From contig NZ_CP021108.1 in NCBI RefSeq assembly GCF_002119685.1, forward strand, positions 3,534,001 through 3,598,000: DNA of 64,000 nucleotides, in the 5' to 3' direction. Under the pieces are notes generated by a model, which did no database searches, was not told the origin of the DNA, and was given only the letters and a program-made list of their open reading frames with translations. The translations under genes and the position numbers were made by a program. Positions 1 to 8,401 of this stretch are shown piece by piece; positions within the stretch are counted from its first letter, which is position 1, and each line of letters starts with the position of its first letter. The DNA comes from Bordetella genomosp. 8. Its GTDB lineage: Bacteria > Pseudomonadota > Gammaproteobacteria > Burkholderiales > Burkholderiaceae_B.

Positions 1-2020
1 TTTTCACCGCGCCACCGAAGTAGGCGTTGTCGGTGACGGTCACCGCAAGGCCGGCTTCGGATGGATTGCTGACCGTCACCACCAGCGCGCCTTCGGCGGG
101 TGCGTAGCGGACGCGTGTTATCGGCAGCCGGGGCGCGGGTGGCGATGCCAGGGTGCCGGCGAAGTGCCGGTGGAAGCCGTTGGGGCCGAGCACCCAGAGG
201 CTGTAGCGCCCGTCCGGCAGCGGCAGCCAGACGTCTTCCAGCGCCCTGCCCGGCTCGACGGTATAGCGGCGCGGCAGGGCGTCCAGGCGGTGGATGTCGT
301 AGACGTGAAAAACAGCGGCCCTCCCACCCGTGTTGGAAAAGCGCAGCCGCAGGCGCTTCTCCACCATCTCGTCGTCCACATGCAGCTCGTAAGGCAAGGC
401 GCGCGAGCGCCGCGTCCCCACGGCCTGCACCGGCAGCTCGGGCGCCGCCGGCGCGATCGGCACCGTGGTGCCGGACAGCGACCGGCTGCGCCCATCCAGC
501 GCGGCGGTGTCCGGCAGCCGCGCCGGCAAGCCGCCCTGGTTGGGCGTGGCGAAATCGAAGCAGGACATCAGGTCGCCGGCGACCGCCCGCCGCCAGGGGC
601 TGATGTTGGGCTCATCGACGCCAAAACGCCGTGCGATGAAACGCAGCACCGACGTGTGGTCGAACACCTCCGAATTCACCCAGCCGCCACGGCTCCAGGG
701 CGAGATCACATACATCGGTACGCGCGGTCCCATGCCGTAGGGATGATGGCGATAGGCCAGCGTGGACTGCACGCCGCCCACATCGTCACCCAGATAATCG
801 TCGCTGGCGTCCACCGTGCTGGCGCCCTGCGGGTCGAGCGCCTGCGTGCCGCCGGCCGTGCGCGCGTACGACGGCGGCGCGGGTGGCGGCATGTGGTCGA
901 AAAAGCCGTCGTTCTCATCGAAATTCAGGATAAGCACCGTGCGGCTCCACACGCGTGGATTCGCCGTCAATGCATCCAGCACCTGCGCGGTATAGGCAGC
1001 ACCCTGCGCCGGGCTGGACGGCTGCGGATGCTCTGACGCCGACGACGGCGCGCAGATCCAGGAAACCTGCGGCAGGCGGTCCGCCATCACGTCCGCGCGC
1101 AGCGCGTCCAGGTTGCGCGTGCGTATGCCTCTTTCGTACAGCGCGCGTTCGCGTTCCGTGCGCTCGGGCAGCACGGCGGGTACGCTGCGCGCGTGCGCCT
1201 GCCGGAAGGCCTTGAAGCCGAACAAGGGATTCAGCGCGTAGAACTCGAACTCGTTGTCCTGGTACACCTGCCAGCTGACGCCCGCGTCCTGCAGCCGTTC
1301 CGCGTAGGTCATCCAGGTGTAGCCGTCCTTGTGGGCGCCTTTCTTCAGCGTGTTGTAGCTGTTGTCCAGCGCGGGGCCGTTGTAGATGTCCGGCCTGGCA
1401 GGATCGTCCCGCCCGTGATTGGTGCCGGTAAAGATGAAGCAGCGGTTCGGATTGGTCCCCCCCGTCAGTGAACAATGATAGGCATCGCACACGGTGAAGG
1501 CGTTTGCCAGCGCGAACTGGAAAGGCAGGTCGGCCTGGGCGTAATAGACCATGGACGCGTTCTTCTTGAACTGCGGCCAGTGCGTCATGCGTCCGCCATC
1601 CCAGGCATCCTGCGCATCGGGATAAAGATGCGGCGTACCCGCGGTGCGCATCAGCCGAAAATCCACCGCCGTGTCGTTGTGCTGCGGCGCCAGGATGGCC
1701 GGCAGGCCCGCCGGCTGGCCGTCGTGGCGTTGGTACCAGACCGTCCTGCCTTGCATGCCGGGGGCGTCGGCAACGGGAATGGGGAAGCGGTCGCCGAAGC
1801 CCCTTACGCCGGCCAGCGTGCCGAAATAGTGGTCGAAGGCGCGGTTTTCCTGCGTCAGGACGACGATGTGCTCGACGTCGCGCAGGGTGCCGGTGCGACG
1901 GTCCGCCTCGATGGCGAGCGCCTTGCGTATGGCTGGTGGAAACATCGACAAGGCCGCTGCGGCGCCCGCGCCGCGGGCCGACTTGCGGAAGAATTCGCGG
2001 CGGCGATGATCGGTGGACAT
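1..2020 (-). CDS. plcN: Phosphocholine-specific phospholipase C, Tat-exported (3' end cut by window)
   Basis: Hydrolyses phospholipids such as phosphatidylcholine outside the cytoplasm. About 673 codons are visible and the C-terminus runs off the left edge. The start is the ATG at 2020, which opens a twin-arginine signal (RRREFFRKS) followed by an Ala-rich hydrophobic stretch. The body has the phosphoesterase/phospholipase C motifs QENRAFDHYFG near residue 55, TGTNHGRDDP, and ILNFDENDGFFDH. The distal part (from roughly residue 510) looks like the duplicated C-terminal PLC domain (DUF756 type), with HVYD and the LWVLGPNGFHR segment. Family members are about 700 residues, so only a little is missing. 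No haemolysin accessory gene is visible beside it. Family call is firm; choice between haemolytic and non-haemolytic subtypes is inferred. Confidence 0.88.
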   Translation of the reverse strand, partial: MSTDHRRREFFRKSARGAGAAAALSMFPPAIRKALAIEADRRTGTLRDVEHIVVLTQENRAFDHYFGTLAGVRGFGDRFPIPVADAPGMQGRTVWYQRHDGQPAGLPAILAPQHNDTAVDFRLMRTAGTPHLYPDAQDAWDGGRMTHWPQFKKNASMVYYAQADLPFQFALANAFTVCDAYHCSLTGGTNPNRCFIFTGTNHGRDDPARPDIYNGPALDNSYNTLKKGAHKDGYTWMTYAERLQDAGVSWQVYQDNEFEFYALNPLFGFKAFRQAHARSVPAVLPERTERERALYERGIRTRNLDALRADVMADRLPQVSWICAPSSASEHPQPSSPAQGAAYTAQVLDALTANPRVWSRTVLILNFDENDGFFDHMPPPAPPSYARTAGGTQALDPQGASTVDASDDYLGDDVGGVQSTLAYRHHPYGMGPRVPMYVISPWSRGGWVNSEVFDHTSVLRFIARRFGVDEPNISPWRRAVAGDLMSCFDFATPNQGGLPARLPDTAALDGRSRSLSGTTVPIAPAAPELPVQAVGTRRSRALPYELHVDDEMVEKRLRLRFSNTGGRAAVFHVYDIHRLDALPRRYTVEPGRALEDVWLPLPDGRYSLWVLGPNGFHRHFAGTLASPPAPRLPITRVRYAPAEGALVVTVSNPSEAGLAVTVTDNAYFGGAVK

Positions 2021-2357
2021 GTTCCGGACTTGCTCCCTATACGCGGCGATACGGCCGCCTCTTCCACGTTCTTCCACGGTAACGCCTGGCCGGCCAGGCG
2101 CGGCCGGCTAGGCGCGGCCGGCCAGGCGCGGCCGGCAAGGCGCGCCGTCGTCCGGTCGCGCTGCCCGCCGGTCAGCGGTATCTGCCAAGTATGCCCGCAT
2201 CCGGCGCACATCGAGCTGACAAGCCCCGACCCCGGACCGGCGGTTTCTTCATTCACGCCCAGCGTTTACAGTGTTGGATCGCCGGTGCCAGGGTAACGCC
2301 CTTCCGACCGGCTTCCGTCCATCGCCGCTGGCGCGGCGCGCACAGTGAGGTCATGCC
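2021..2357. other. Divergent intergenic region between plc and the flavoprotein gene
   Basis: This 337-bp gap separates two divergently transcribed genes and must hold promoters for both. I see no convincing coding sequence. The only clear structure is the 14-bp tandem repeat listed separately. No clean -35/-10 pair could be picked by eye. Confidence 0.6.
2096..2146. repeat. 14-bp GGCCGGC-rich tandem repeat, about 3.6 copies
   Basis: Three successive 14-bp units AGGCGCGGCCGGCN (2096-2109, 2110-2123, 2124-2137) differ only in their last base; a partial fourth unit follows at 2138-2146. Each unit contains the palindrome GGCCGGC/GCCGGCC, so the array can fold into nested stems. It lies in the divergent plc/flavoprotein intergenic region. 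Confidence 0.8.
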
Positions 2358-3800
2358 ATGAGCACGCAGCCGACGAACGCCCCCTCCCAGCCGACCACCG
2401 CCACGCAGACGGCAACGATGCCGGGCAACCGCTACGACGCCATCATCATCGGTGCCGGCCAGGCCGGGCCGCCGCTCGCCGGACGCCTGACCGAGGCCGG
2501 CCAGCGCGTCGCGCTCATCGAACGCAAGCACTTCGGCGGCACTTGCGTGAACACGGGCTGCATGCCGACCAAGACGCTGGTGGCCAGCGCCTACGCCGCG
2601 CATCTGGCACGGCGGTCCGCGGACTTCGGCGTCACCTTGCCGGGACAGGTCGGCATCGACGCGACGCGCCTGAAGGCGCGCAAGGACGAAGTCGTCATGC
2701 GCGCGCGCGGCAATGTCGAAAAATGGCTGCGCGGCATGGACAAATGCACCGTGCTGCAAGGCCAGGCGCGATTCGTCGGCCCGCATGACATCGAGGTCGA
2801 TGGGCAGCGCCTATCGGCCGACCGCATCTATATCAACGTGGGCGGCCGCGCCAATATCCCGGACATGCCGGGCGTGCACGATATCCCCCTGCTCACCAAC
2901 ACCAGCCTGCTGGAACTGGACAGCGTGCCGCGCCATATGGTGGTCATAGGCGGCAGCTACATCGGCCTGGAATTCGCGCAGATGTACCGGCGCTTCGGCG
3001 CCGAGGTCACGGTGGTGGAGAAAGGCCCGCGCCTGATCTCGCGGGAAGATCCCGATGTATCCGACGCCATCCTGAAGATCCTGGAAAAGGAAGGGATACG
3101 CGTGCACCTGAACGCCGAATGCATACGCTTCGAATCGCATCCCGACGGCGCGGCCGTGCGCGTGTCATGTTCGCAGGATCCGGGCCCCATCATCGGTTCG
3201 CACGTGCTGATGGCCGTGGGCCGCGTGCCGAATACGACCGACCTGGGGCTCGAGGCCGCCGGCGTGAAGATGGACGCGCGCGGCTATATCGTGGTCGACG
3301 ACGAACTGCGCACCAATGTGCCGCACATCTGGGCCCTGGGCGATTGCAATGGGCGCGGCGCCTTCACCCACACTTCGTACAACGATTTCGAGATCGTCGC
3401 GGCGAACCTGCTGGACCAGGACCCGCGCCGCGTCAGCGACCGCCTGCCCTGCTATGCCCTGTACATCGACCCGCCCCTGGGCCGGGTCGGCATGACCGAA
3501 GCCGCGGTGCGCGCCACCGGCCGCCCCGCGCTGGTCGGCATCCGCCCCATGACGCGCGTCGGCCGCGCCGTCGAAAAGGGCGAGACCGAAGGCTTCATGA
3601 AGGTCGTGGTCGACGCCGAAACCAAGGCCATCCTGGGCGCCGCCATCCTGGGCACCGGCGGCGACGAAGCCGTCCACGGCATCCTGGACGTCATGTCCAG
3701 CAAGGCACCCTACACCACCCTGCAGCGCACCGTGCACATCCATCCCACGGTATCGGAGCTGATACCCACGGTACTGGGTGAGCTGAAGCCCCTGGCATAG
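2358..3800 (+). CDS. Mercuric-reductase-like FAD/NAD(P) disulfide oxidoreductase
   Basis: Class I pyridine nucleotide-disulfide oxidoreductase of 480 residues. The N-terminal FAD Rossmann motif is IIGAGQAGPPLAGRL, the redox-active disulfide is Cys63 and Cys68 in GGTCVNTGCMPTKT, a second nucleotide-binding fold reads VVIGGSYIGLEFAQ, and the C-terminal interface carries HPTVSE with the His/Glu pair expected for this family. There is no N-terminal heavy-metal-associated domain and no C-terminal vicinal cysteine pair of true MerA, so mercury reduction is unlikely; a dihydrolipoamide-dehydrogenase-like or general disulfide reductase role is more plausible. The first about 25 residues are Thr/Gln/Pro-rich and precede the fold. 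It is a single gene with no neighbouring lipoyl enzyme. Confidence 0.85.
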   Translation: MSTQPTNAPSQPTTATQTATMPGNRYDAIIIGAGQAGPPLAGRLTEAGQRVALIERKHFGGTCVNTGCMPTKTLVASAYAAHLARRSADFGVTLPGQVGIDATRLKARKDEVVMRARGNVEKWLRGMDKCTVLQGQARFVGPHDIEVDGQRLSADRIYINVGGRANIPDMPGVHDIPLLTNTSLLELDSVPRHMVVIGGSYIGLEFAQMYRRFGAEVTVVEKGPRLISREDPDVSDAILKILEKEGIRVHLNAECIRFESHPDGAAVRVSCSQDPGPIIGSHVLMAVGRVPNTTDLGLEAAGVKMDARGYIVVDDELRTNVPHIWALGDCNGRGAFTHTSYNDFEIVAANLLDQDPRRVSDRLPCYALYIDPPLGRVGMTEAAVRATGRPALVGIRPMTRVGRAVEKGETEGFMKVVVDAETKAILGAAILGTGGDEAVHGILDVMSSKAPYTTLQRTVHIHPTVSELIPTVLGELKPLA

Positions 3801-3815
3801 ATGGCTTGGTCCGTA

Positions 3816-4172
3816 TCAGAACGACACTTCAAAGGAAATTCCGCAGTAATTGGATCGGGGTGCCAACTGACGGCCTGGACCTTGTTCGAAATAGATCAAT
3901 CCGTACTGTTCCATGGTCCGCAACGTACGGGAAAGATTTGATTTTGCCCTGCCGCTTTTGCTGGCAAGTTCATTCAACGATGCGGGTTTTGTCCGCGCAA
4001 TGAGGGCGAGCAGTGCCCGGTTCTTGTCGGACAAGACCTGAGCAAGGCTTTCCATGGATTGGAACCAGACTTTGGGCTCGCCAGCGCTCGGCCGGTATTC
4101 GCCCCTGGCTATAGCGAGTGTCCTGGCCTTGTACTGCTCAAGCGACGCGATACCGATTTTGAGCATTTTCAT
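3816..4172 (-). CDS. TumA-type winged-helix antitoxin/autoregulator
   Basis: 118-residue protein with a helix-turn-helix in its second half (about residues 55-95: ALLALIARTKPASLNELA then KSNLSRTLRTMEQYGLI), resembling the HVO_A0114-type DNA-binding proteins that pair with TumE toxins. It starts one base after the toxin stop (TGA-C-ATG at 4176-4170), so it is almost certainly translated together with it. The expected role is to neutralise the upstream toxin and repress the operon. The order toxin then antitoxin and the visibly lower G+C of 3820-4680 point to a horizontally acquired module. Assignment rests on recalled family resemblance plus context. Confidence 0.72.
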   Translation of the reverse strand: MKMLKIGIASLEQYKARTLAIARGEYRPSAGEPKVWFQSMESLAQVLSDKNRALLALIARTKPASLNELASKSGRAKSNLSRTLRTMEQYGLIYFEQGPGRQLAPRSNYCGISFEVSF

Positions 4173-4173
4173 G

Positions 4174-4506
4174 TCAGGGGGTCCTGTCGCGCAGCGTCAT
4201 CTCAACCTCCGTCCAAAAGTCGCTGAGCAAAGTAGCTGCGTCCATATATGTGTAGAAGCGCACGCGGCTGGATTTGTGTTTATGGTCGTATTCGATACGC
4301 GTTCGCGCGCCAGGACCTCCGCCCTCCTTGACGGGATGCGCATTGTCGAACCCAAGCATCCGCTCGCCATTTTCATCATGAAGCGTCAATGAATATTTGA
4401 TCCCGTGCGGCCTGTGCCGGCAGGCTCGAACTCGCTTGACCTCAAACTTGACCCACGCCTTGCCCGCAACATCTGCGACGAAGGTTTCGCCATCGAGTAA
4501 TAACAA
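4174..4506 (-). CDS. TumE-family (DUF6516) toxin
   Basis: 110-residue protein matching the TumE toxin layout: an N-terminal LLLDGE strand, a central YSLTLHDENGERMLGFDNAH block, a basic DHKHK turn near residue 77, and a C-terminal LLSDFWTEVE helix. In this family the product is the toxic half of a type II toxin-antitoxin pair; the molecular target is not evident from sequence. The reading frame is open upstream only to a TGA about 35 bases away and contains no ATG before LLLD, so I take the TTG at 4506 as start. That is weak and the true start may differ by a few codons. It is followed after one base by the antitoxin gene. Confidence 0.7.
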   Translation of the reverse strand: MLLLDGETFVADVAGKAWVKFEVKRVRACRHRPHGIKYSLTLHDENGERMLGFDNAHPVKEGGGPGARTRIEYDHKHKSSRVRFYTYMDAATLLSDFWTEVEMTLRDRTP

Positions 4507-4727
4507 GGTGTCCAGGCGAGGGTCCGGTCGTCGATATGATCACTGGATGACAACCAAATCAAAAAGAATAATCTCCCTCAGTCTGAGCACGAGGATTGCG
4601 GTTCCGAGAGTAGGCCGATCAGGCGCTACCGAGATTCAACGCCAAGGAAAAGGGCCCAGCGAACACTGAGCCCTAAGCATTGATGCTCAAGGCCGTACGG
4701 CCCGAAGCGGTGCACCTGCGACCCTGG

Positions 4728-5705
4728 TCAATCCACCGTCGCCCCGGACGCCTTCACCGCCTTGCCCCAGGTGCCGATTTCCTTGACCACGTAGGAATGG
4801 AATTCCGCCGGCGTCATGTGCATGGGCTCCACGCCCAGCGTGGCGAGCTGTTCCTTGACGTCGGGGGCGTTGAGGATGTCCTGTACTTCCTGGTTCATGC
4901 GCCTGGTGATGGCGTCGGGGATGCCGGCCGGGCCGAGCAGGCCGTACCAGGGCTGCGCGTCGACGCCCTTGATGCCGGTTTCGGCCAGCGTGGGCACGTC
5001 GGGCAAGGCGGCGGAGCGCTGCGCGCCGGTGACGGCCAGGACTTTCAGGTTGCCGGCCTTGACCTGCTGCATGATGGGCAAGGGGTTCTCGAAGGCCAGC
5101 GGCACCTGGCCGCCGACCAGGTCGTTCAGCAGTGGCCCGGAACCCTTGTACGGGATGTGGCGAATCTTGGTGCCCGCCGCCGTGTTGAACATTTCGCCGA
5201 TGATGTGCTGCGGCGTGCCGGAACCGGCCGAGCCGAAGACCAGGTCGCCGGTCTTGCCCTTGGCGATGACGTCCTTGATGGAATTCAAGCCCGACTTCGC
5301 GTTGACCGCGACCACGAAGCTGGTGCGCGCCAGCGGCGCGACTTCCGTGAAGTCCTTGGCCGGGTCGTAGGGCAGCGACTTGTACAGCGTGCCGGCGATC
5401 ACGATGGGACCGCTGGCCGCCAGCAGGTAGGTATAGCCATCCGGCTTGGCCTTGGCCACATAGGCGGTGCCGATGTTGCCGCCGGCGCCGGCGCGGTTTT
5501 CGACCACGACGGTCTGCTTCAGCTTGTCGTGCAGGCGGGTCGCCAGCAGACGGGCCAGGACGTCGGTGGTACCGCCCGGCGCATAGGGCGAAACCAGCGT
5601 GATGGGCTTGTCGGGCCACGCATCGGCCGCCCGCGCCGCGGGTGCGGCGGCCAGGACGGCGGTGGCGAACAGCGCTGCGAAGCAGCGATTGAAAGCACGG
5701 CTCAT
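4728..5705 (-). CDS. Bug-family periplasmic tricarboxylate-type binding protein
   Basis: 325-residue exported binding protein of the tripartite tricarboxylate transporter (TctC/Bug) family. A Sec signal ends at about ARA-AD (residue 27), followed by WPDKPITLVSPYAPGGTTD, the conserved family start; KAKPDGYT, the HIPYKG strand and DVPTLAETG are other family hallmarks. Bug proteins bind small carboxylates or amidated carboxylates in the periplasm. It is a single gene with no TctA/TctB genes nearby. It is transcribed in the same direction as the MFS gene 5879-7123 but 170 bases downstream of it. Ligand cannot be read from sequence. Confidence 0.9.
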   Translation of the reverse strand: MSRAFNRCFAALFATAVLAAAPAARAADAWPDKPITLVSPYAPGGTTDVLARLLATRLHDKLKQTVVVENRAGAGGNIGTAYVAKAKPDGYTYLLAASGPIVIAGTLYKSLPYDPAKDFTEVAPLARTSFVVAVNAKSGLNSIKDVIAKGKTGDLVFGSAGSGTPQHIIGEMFNTAAGTKIRHIPYKGSGPLLNDLVGGQVPLAFENPLPIMQQVKAGNLKVLAVTGAQRSAALPDVPTLAETGIKGVDAQPWYGLLGPAGIPDAITRRMNQEVQDILNAPDVKEQLATLGVEPMHMTPAEFHSYVVKEIGTWGKAVKASGATVD

Positions 5706-5878
5706 GTGTCTGTCTCCTTGGTTTTCTAATCGCGCGACCGCAGGGATCGCGCGTCCGGGCCGAAGCGCCGAATCCGGAGGATAACCAGGGAAACAAGACG
5801 GGGATATGCGGGTATTCCACCCGCACCGCGGCGTGGACGGTGCAGCCGCGGGCTATCCGGCGCGCGGCGCCGGCGATG

Positions 5879-7123
5879 CTAACGATGCGCCCTGCGCATG
5901 CGGACCACCCGGTTGTACAAGGCGCCCAGCGCCATCAACAGGCTGGTGCCCAGGAACACCGAACGCATGCCGAAATGGCCGCCGACGAAACCGCCCGCCA
6001 GCGGCCCTACCACCTGGCCCACGTACTGCGCCGATGTCGAATACCCCAGCATGCCCCCCGCCACGCGCTCCGGCACGTTATGCCGGATCACCGAGGCAAT
6101 GCAGGGTAGCAGCCCGCCCAGGGACAATCCCATCAGGAAACGCAGCACCACCAGCTGCCAGCTCGCCGTGATGAAGGCCTGCGGGATCAGCAGCAGCGCC
6201 GACACCAGCAGGCAGGCGACGATCACGTTCCAGTGCCCTACCCGGTCCGCCAGCCGGCCCAGGCGCGAGGCGGACAGGATGCTGCCCAGCGCCGTCGCCG
6301 ACATCACCAGCCCAGCCACCATCGTCACGTTGCGCGGCTCGGCGAACTGCGCCACGTACACCGTGATGATGGGCTCGATCGACATGTTCGCCAGCATCAG
6401 CAGCATGCCGGTGAAGAGCATCGCCAGCAGCGGCCCCTTGTCGGGAACGGCGGCCAGGCCGCCCTTGGGCTTGTCGGCCGACTTCGCGGGCCGGGGCCTG
6501 TGCTCTTCCTTGATCAGGAAAGTCGTCACCAGGAAGGCCACGAAAATCAGCACGCCCGACGCCAGGAAAGTCGCCCGTATGCCGATCAGCGGCGGCAGAG
6601 CCCCGCCGATCAACGGTCCGGCGAGGTTGCCCGCCATGATGCCGGACGACAGCATGCCCAGCGCCCAGCCGGTGCGATGCCGGGGCGTCTGCGTGGCCAC
6701 CAGCACCATGGAGCCGGACGCATAGCCGCCCAGCAAACCGGCCAGCAGCCGCAGTCCGACCAGTTGATACACGTTCTCCGCCATGCCGATCAGCGACATG
6801 GCGATGGACATCCCCAGGCTGGCGCGTATCAGCATCAGCTTGCGGCCATAGCGGTCGGCCAGGCGTCCCCACAACGGCGCGGTCAACGCGGCGGTGAAGA
6901 AGGTGGCGCCGAAGGCCACCCCCGACCACTGCACGATCGCCGCATGATCCTTGACGCCCAGCTGCTCCACATACAGCGGCAGGAAGGGCAGCAGCAAGGT
7001 CATGCCGATGATGGTGGTGAAGGAACCGAACACGCATACCGCCAGGTTGCGCATCCAGTGGTCCGAACCCTGCTCCAACAGGGTGGTATCGGCGGTGGAA
7101 GATGTCGTGGTGGAGCTGCTCAT
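5879..7123 (-). CDS. MFS exporter, DHA1 multidrug type
   Basis: Twelve-helix major facilitator of about 415 residues. The first helix begins at NLAVCVFGSFTTIIGMTLLLPF, and the loop 2-3 signature GRLADRYGRKLML is present; its counterpart in the second half is SRLGRLADRVGHW. A charged cytoplasmic loop (KEEHRPRPAKSADKPKGG) separates the two halves. The profile fits drug:H+ antiporters of the MdtG/DHA1 group. I chose ATG 7123 (MSSSTT) over the upstream in-frame start at 7255 because the extra 44 residues are basic, not membrane-like, and not typical of the family; the ribosome site is weak either way. Substrate unknown. Confidence 0.85.
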   Translation of the reverse strand: MSSSTTTSSTADTTLLEQGSDHWMRNLAVCVFGSFTTIIGMTLLLPFLPLYVEQLGVKDHAAIVQWSGVAFGATFFTAALTAPLWGRLADRYGRKLMLIRASLGMSIAMSLIGMAENVYQLVGLRLLAGLLGGYASGSMVLVATQTPRHRTGWALGMLSSGIMAGNLAGPLIGGALPPLIGIRATFLASGVLIFVAFLVTTFLIKEEHRPRPAKSADKPKGGLAAVPDKGPLLAMLFTGMLLMLANMSIEPIITVYVAQFAEPRNVTMVAGLVMSATALGSILSASRLGRLADRVGHWNVIVACLLVSALLLIPQAFITASWQLVVLRFLMGLSLGGLLPCIASVIRHNVPERVAGGMLGYSTSAQYVGQVVGPLAGGFVGGHFGMRSVFLGTSLLMALGALYNRVVRMRRAHR

Positions 7124-7402
7124 GGGGCGATGGACTGACGTGGTTCCGGAGGGACGCGCGAGGCAGCTGGCACTATACGCCGCCGCCTGGCGGCTACCCA
7201 GCCGAGCGCCCGTACCGTAATAGCGCACACCGGCATGTCGCATACTGGCATCCACAGCACCAGGATGAGCGGCCCGTTTCGCTTATGTCTCGAAAGAGGC
7301 ACAATCCGTGCGGGGGATCTTTCCATCGGCGCCAGGTGCTCGCGACGCGAGACGCCAGCAGACGCCGCGAAAAACGACAAGACGAGACAACGGAAGATCA
7401 TC
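7124..7402. other. Divergent intergenic region, MFS gene / Bug gene
   Basis: 279 bp between the divergent MFS and Bug genes. No regulator gene, convincing promoter or coding sequence was recognised; the open frames that run through it are extensions of the flanking genes. Confidence 0.4.
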
Positions 7403-8383
7403 ATGACAACAGCATTCCCGCGCCGCCGCACCCGCCTCGCCATCGCGCTGTCGGCCTGCCTGGCCGCCGGTGCCGCCATGGCGGCGGACTGGCCCAGCCA
7501 TCCCATCACCTTCGTCGCGCCCTTCAGCCCGGGCGGTGGCATCGACCTGGCCGCGCGGCTGGTCGCCAAATCCGTCAGCGAACAGCTGCACCAGTCGATC
7601 ATCGTCGAAAACCGCCCCGGCGCGGGCGGCGCCATCGGCGCGGCCCACGTCGCGCATAGCGCGCCCGATGGCTATACCTTCCTGGTGGGCGGCAACAGCG
7701 TCATCACCAACAGCCTGATCCACCCCAAGCAGCCGTACAAGGACGAGGAATTGACGCCTGTCGTGCTGATGACCGTGACTCCCTCGGTCATCGTCACCAG
7801 CGCCGCCAATCCTTCCAGCAACCTGAAGGAATTCCTGGACGATGCCAGGAAGAACCACGAGGGTCGCATCACCTTCTCCACCGCCGGCAATGGCAGCGCG
7901 CCGCAGTTCGTCGCCGAAATGCTGCGCGAAGCCACCGGCATGAAGGTCGAGCCCATCACCTACAAGAGCGGGGGCGAAGGCGTGACCGCGGTGGTCGCCG
8001 GGCAGGTCGACGCGACCTCCGAAGCCAGCGTCGCCACCCTGCCCCTGATCAAGGGCGGCAAGCTGAAGGGCCTGGCGATCACCGGCGACAAGCGCATGGC
8101 CAGCGCGCCCAACATCCCGACTACCGCGGAAGAAGGCCTGCCAACGCTGCGCATCGTGCATTGGGCCGGCCTGCTGGCGCCGACCGGTACGCCCGACGAT
8201 ATCCTGGACAAGATGAACGCCGCCGTGAACGCGGCGCTGAAAACGCCGGACGTGCAGCAGGCGCTACAGCGCAGCAGCCAGGACGCAGGCGGCGGCACGC
8301 GGGCGTCCTTCACGCAGTTCACCCGGGACGAACGCGAGCGCCTGGGCCAGATCGTCAAGACCGGCCATATGCAGACCGACTGA
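7403..8383 (+). CDS. Bug-family periplasmic binding protein
   Basis: 326-residue secreted binding protein. Signal peptide: basic start (FPRRRTR), hydrophobic core, cleavage near AAMA-AD. Mature protein begins with DWPSHPITFVAPFSPGGGID, the Bug/TctC signature, followed by IIVENRPGAGGAIGAAHV and SAPDGYTF. The ATG at 7403 sits behind a GGAAGA ribosome site and directly before the signal; longer in-frame starts at 7235 lack both. It ends 19 bp from the convergent hutI gene. Orphan: no TctAB partner. Its C-terminal residues (ERERLGQIVKTGHMQTD) are slightly off the usual KxAGIK ending. Ligand unknown. Confidence 0.9.
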   Translation: MTTAFPRRRTRLAIALSACLAAGAAMAADWPSHPITFVAPFSPGGGIDLAARLVAKSVSEQLHQSIIVENRPGAGGAIGAAHVAHSAPDGYTFLVGGNSVITNSLIHPKQPYKDEELTPVVLMTVTPSVIVTSAANPSSNLKEFLDDARKNHEGRITFSTAGNGSAPQFVAEMLREATGMKVEPITYKSGGEGVTAVVAGQVDATSEASVATLPLIKGGKLKGLAITGDKRMASAPNIPTTAEEGLPTLRIVHWAGLLAPTGTPDDILDKMNAAVNAALKTPDVQQALQRSSQDAGGGTRASFTQFTRDERERLGQIVKTGHMQTD

Positions 8384-8401
8384 TCGCGGCCGGCGGCGCC
8401 G

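Noticed and set aside
2358..3800. True mercuric reductase (merA)
   Set aside because: No heavy-metal-associated domain, no C-terminal Cys pair and no mer regulator or transporter nearby.
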